From an uncultured Bacteroidales bacterium (GTDB lineage: Bacteria > Bacteroidota > Bacteroidia > Bacteroidales > Paludibacteraceae), in NCBI GenBank assembly GCA_934725535.1, contig CAKVBV010000010.1, positions 1 to 47,864 on the forward strand: a stretch of DNA of 47,864 bases, read 5' to 3'. Made by a program: the position numbers and the translations under genes. Position 1 is the stretch's first letter, and every line of letters starts with the position of its first letter. This document shows, one piece after another, positions 46,877 to 47,864 of the stretch. Below the pieces are notes generated by a model. It had not been told where the DNA came from, ran no database searches, and was given only the letters and a program-made list of their open reading frames with translations.

Positions 46877-47864
46877 ATGAAAACAAAATTTATTTCATTA
46901 TTCGTGGCACTCCTTGCCACCACAGCCCTTTGGGCATACGATTTCAAGTCTGGCGACTTGTATTACGAAATTATGGGTGACAACACGGTTAAAGTTACAA
47001 GTCATAGCGATTATGAAATGCTGACCTCCGTAAACATTCCTGCATCCGTAACATACAACAGCACAACTTATAACGTAACAAGTATTGATTGGTTAGCTTT
47101 CTCTGGTTGCACAGGTCTTACCTCTATCACTATCCCAAATAGTGTGACGGACATAGGCATGTATGCTTTCCATGGTTGTATAGGTCTAACATCCATTACG
47201 ATTCCATGTAGTGCGACACATGTAGGAGAGGGTTCTTTTGCTGGTTGCACGGGTCTTACTTCTGTAATATGGAATGCAAAGAAATGTACAGAGTACAACA
47301 CTGCCGTCAATGGTGTCATTATAACCTTGGGGCTTAATCCCTTTTCATGTTATTATGATGAAGATAGTATAGCGTATCTTACAAACATCGAATCTTTTAC
47401 TTTTGGTAATGAGGTAGAATTCATTCCTCGCGAATTATGCAGGGGAATGAACAAACTTACCACTGTCACTATTCCTAATAGTGTAACAGGCATTGGATAT
47501 GGTGCTTTTCGTGATTGCTCAAGTCTTACCTCTGTCACTATCCCCAATAGTGTAACGAGTATTGGAAGTAGTGCTTTCTCCGATTGCATAAGTCTTACCT
47601 CTATCATTATTCCTAATAGTGTAACAAGGATGGAATGGGGTGCTTTCATTGGTTGCACTGGTCTTGCATCTATCATTGTAGAAAGTGGTAATACAACATA
47701 TGATAGCCGTGATAATTGCAATGCAATTATAGAAACGGCCACAAACACATTGAAATATAGTTGTAAAGCAACCATTATCCCTAATAGTGTAACGAGTATT
47801 GGATATGGTGCTTTCGATAGTTGCACAGGTCTTACCTCTGTCACTATCCCCAATAGTGTAACAA
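46877..47864 (+). CDS. BspA-like leucine-rich repeat surface protein, partial
   Basis: The gene runs off the window edge; at least 329 residues are visible. Signal peptide MKTKFISLFVALLATTALWA (a start two codons earlier, ATG at 46871, overlaps the previous stop). After a short N-terminal domain (YDFKSGDLYYEIMGDNTVKV) come LRR_5-type repeats of about 23 residues with the pattern CTGLTSITIPNSVTSIGxxAF, at least seven so far, with a spacer domain about residues 125-175. BspA-like repeats are found in surface proteins that bind host or matrix proteins in Bacteroidales. Expected to end in a type IX or other sorting tail beyond the window. Confidence 0.9.
   Translation, partial: MKTKFISLFVALLATTALWAYDFKSGDLYYEIMGDNTVKVTSHSDYEMLTSVNIPASVTYNSTTYNVTSIDWLAFSGCTGLTSITIPNSVTDIGMYAFHGCIGLTSITIPCSATHVGEGSFAGCTGLTSVIWNAKKCTEYNTAVNGVIITLGLNPFSCYYDEDSIAYLTNIESFTFGNEVEFIPRELCRGMNKLTTVTIPNSVTGIGYGAFRDCSSLTSVTIPNSVTSIGSSAFSDCISLTSIIIPNSVTRMEWGAFIGCTGLASIIVESGNTTYDSRDNCNAIIETATNTLKYSCKATIIPNSVTSIGYGAFDSCTGLTSVTIPNSVT

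Noticed and set aside
47068..47853. Minus-strand frames with repeated VTLLGI motifs
   Set aside because: Shadow of the leucine-rich repeats on the plus strand, which carry the signal peptide and family pattern.

Overview
The window looks like a piece of chromosome from an uncultured gut- or rumen-type member of the Bacteroidales (Bacteroidota). The reasons are the promoter style (TTG, 19-20 bases, then TAnnTTTG, seen upstream of at least eleven transcription units), the near absence of Shine-Dalgarno sites, many lipoproteins with a short signal peptide and an SC/GC/AC lipobox, a PorE-type type IX secretion protein, a BspA-like leucine-rich repeat protein, and Bacteroidales-type versions of YidC, LepB, FKBP and the ABC-F protein. 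I see no rRNA, tRNA, CRISPR array, phage or complete insertion sequence.

Layout. 1-8.8 kb, plus strand: yidC with an overlapping beta-barrel-like gene, an ABC-F ATPase with a shortened first ATPase domain, tyrS, a long nested hairpin element, and three small envelope genes of unknown role. 8.9-12.5 kb, minus strand: mnmA, yigZ-like, coaD and an S41 protease in one unit. 13-15.7 kb: two divergent secreted proteins with near-identical C-terminal tails; their shared upstream region is bounded by a perfect 28-bp inverted repeat. 16.3-17.8 kb: an ATPase of the DUF234 type between 40-bp identical hairpin repeats. 18-22.8 kb, plus strand: a C_GCAxxG_C_C redox-type protein, a GNAT acetyltransferase, a small membrane protein, porE-like, thyA and folA. 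22.9-30.7 kb, minus strand: recN and a three-gene RND efflux system. 31.5-45.5 kb, minus strand: truA, two polysaccharide flippases, two FKBP isomerases, ribE, rsmI, an E/P-rich coiled-coil protein, a POT peptide transporter, ilvE, a WbqC-family gene, lepB and dapB. 45.7-47.9 kb, plus strand: a promoter, a strongly folded RNA leader, an unknown protein and a leucine-rich repeat protein cut by the window edge.

Most of the genes are housekeeping. The unusual part is between and at the ends of genes. Short tandem arrays with unit lengths of exactly 7, 9 or 11 bases fill many spacers. The 7-base arrays repeatedly start inside the last codons of a gene and supply its stop codon. Two families of palindromic REP-like elements are scattered through spacers, and several copies lie in frame inside coding regions (dapB, a flippase, the end of rsmI, the start of the gene after yidC). 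These arrays, the mirrored leader at 14.1-14.4 kb and the folded leader at 46.0-46.2 kb are the best candidates for something undescribed. All calls come from reading the sequence; no database search was possible.
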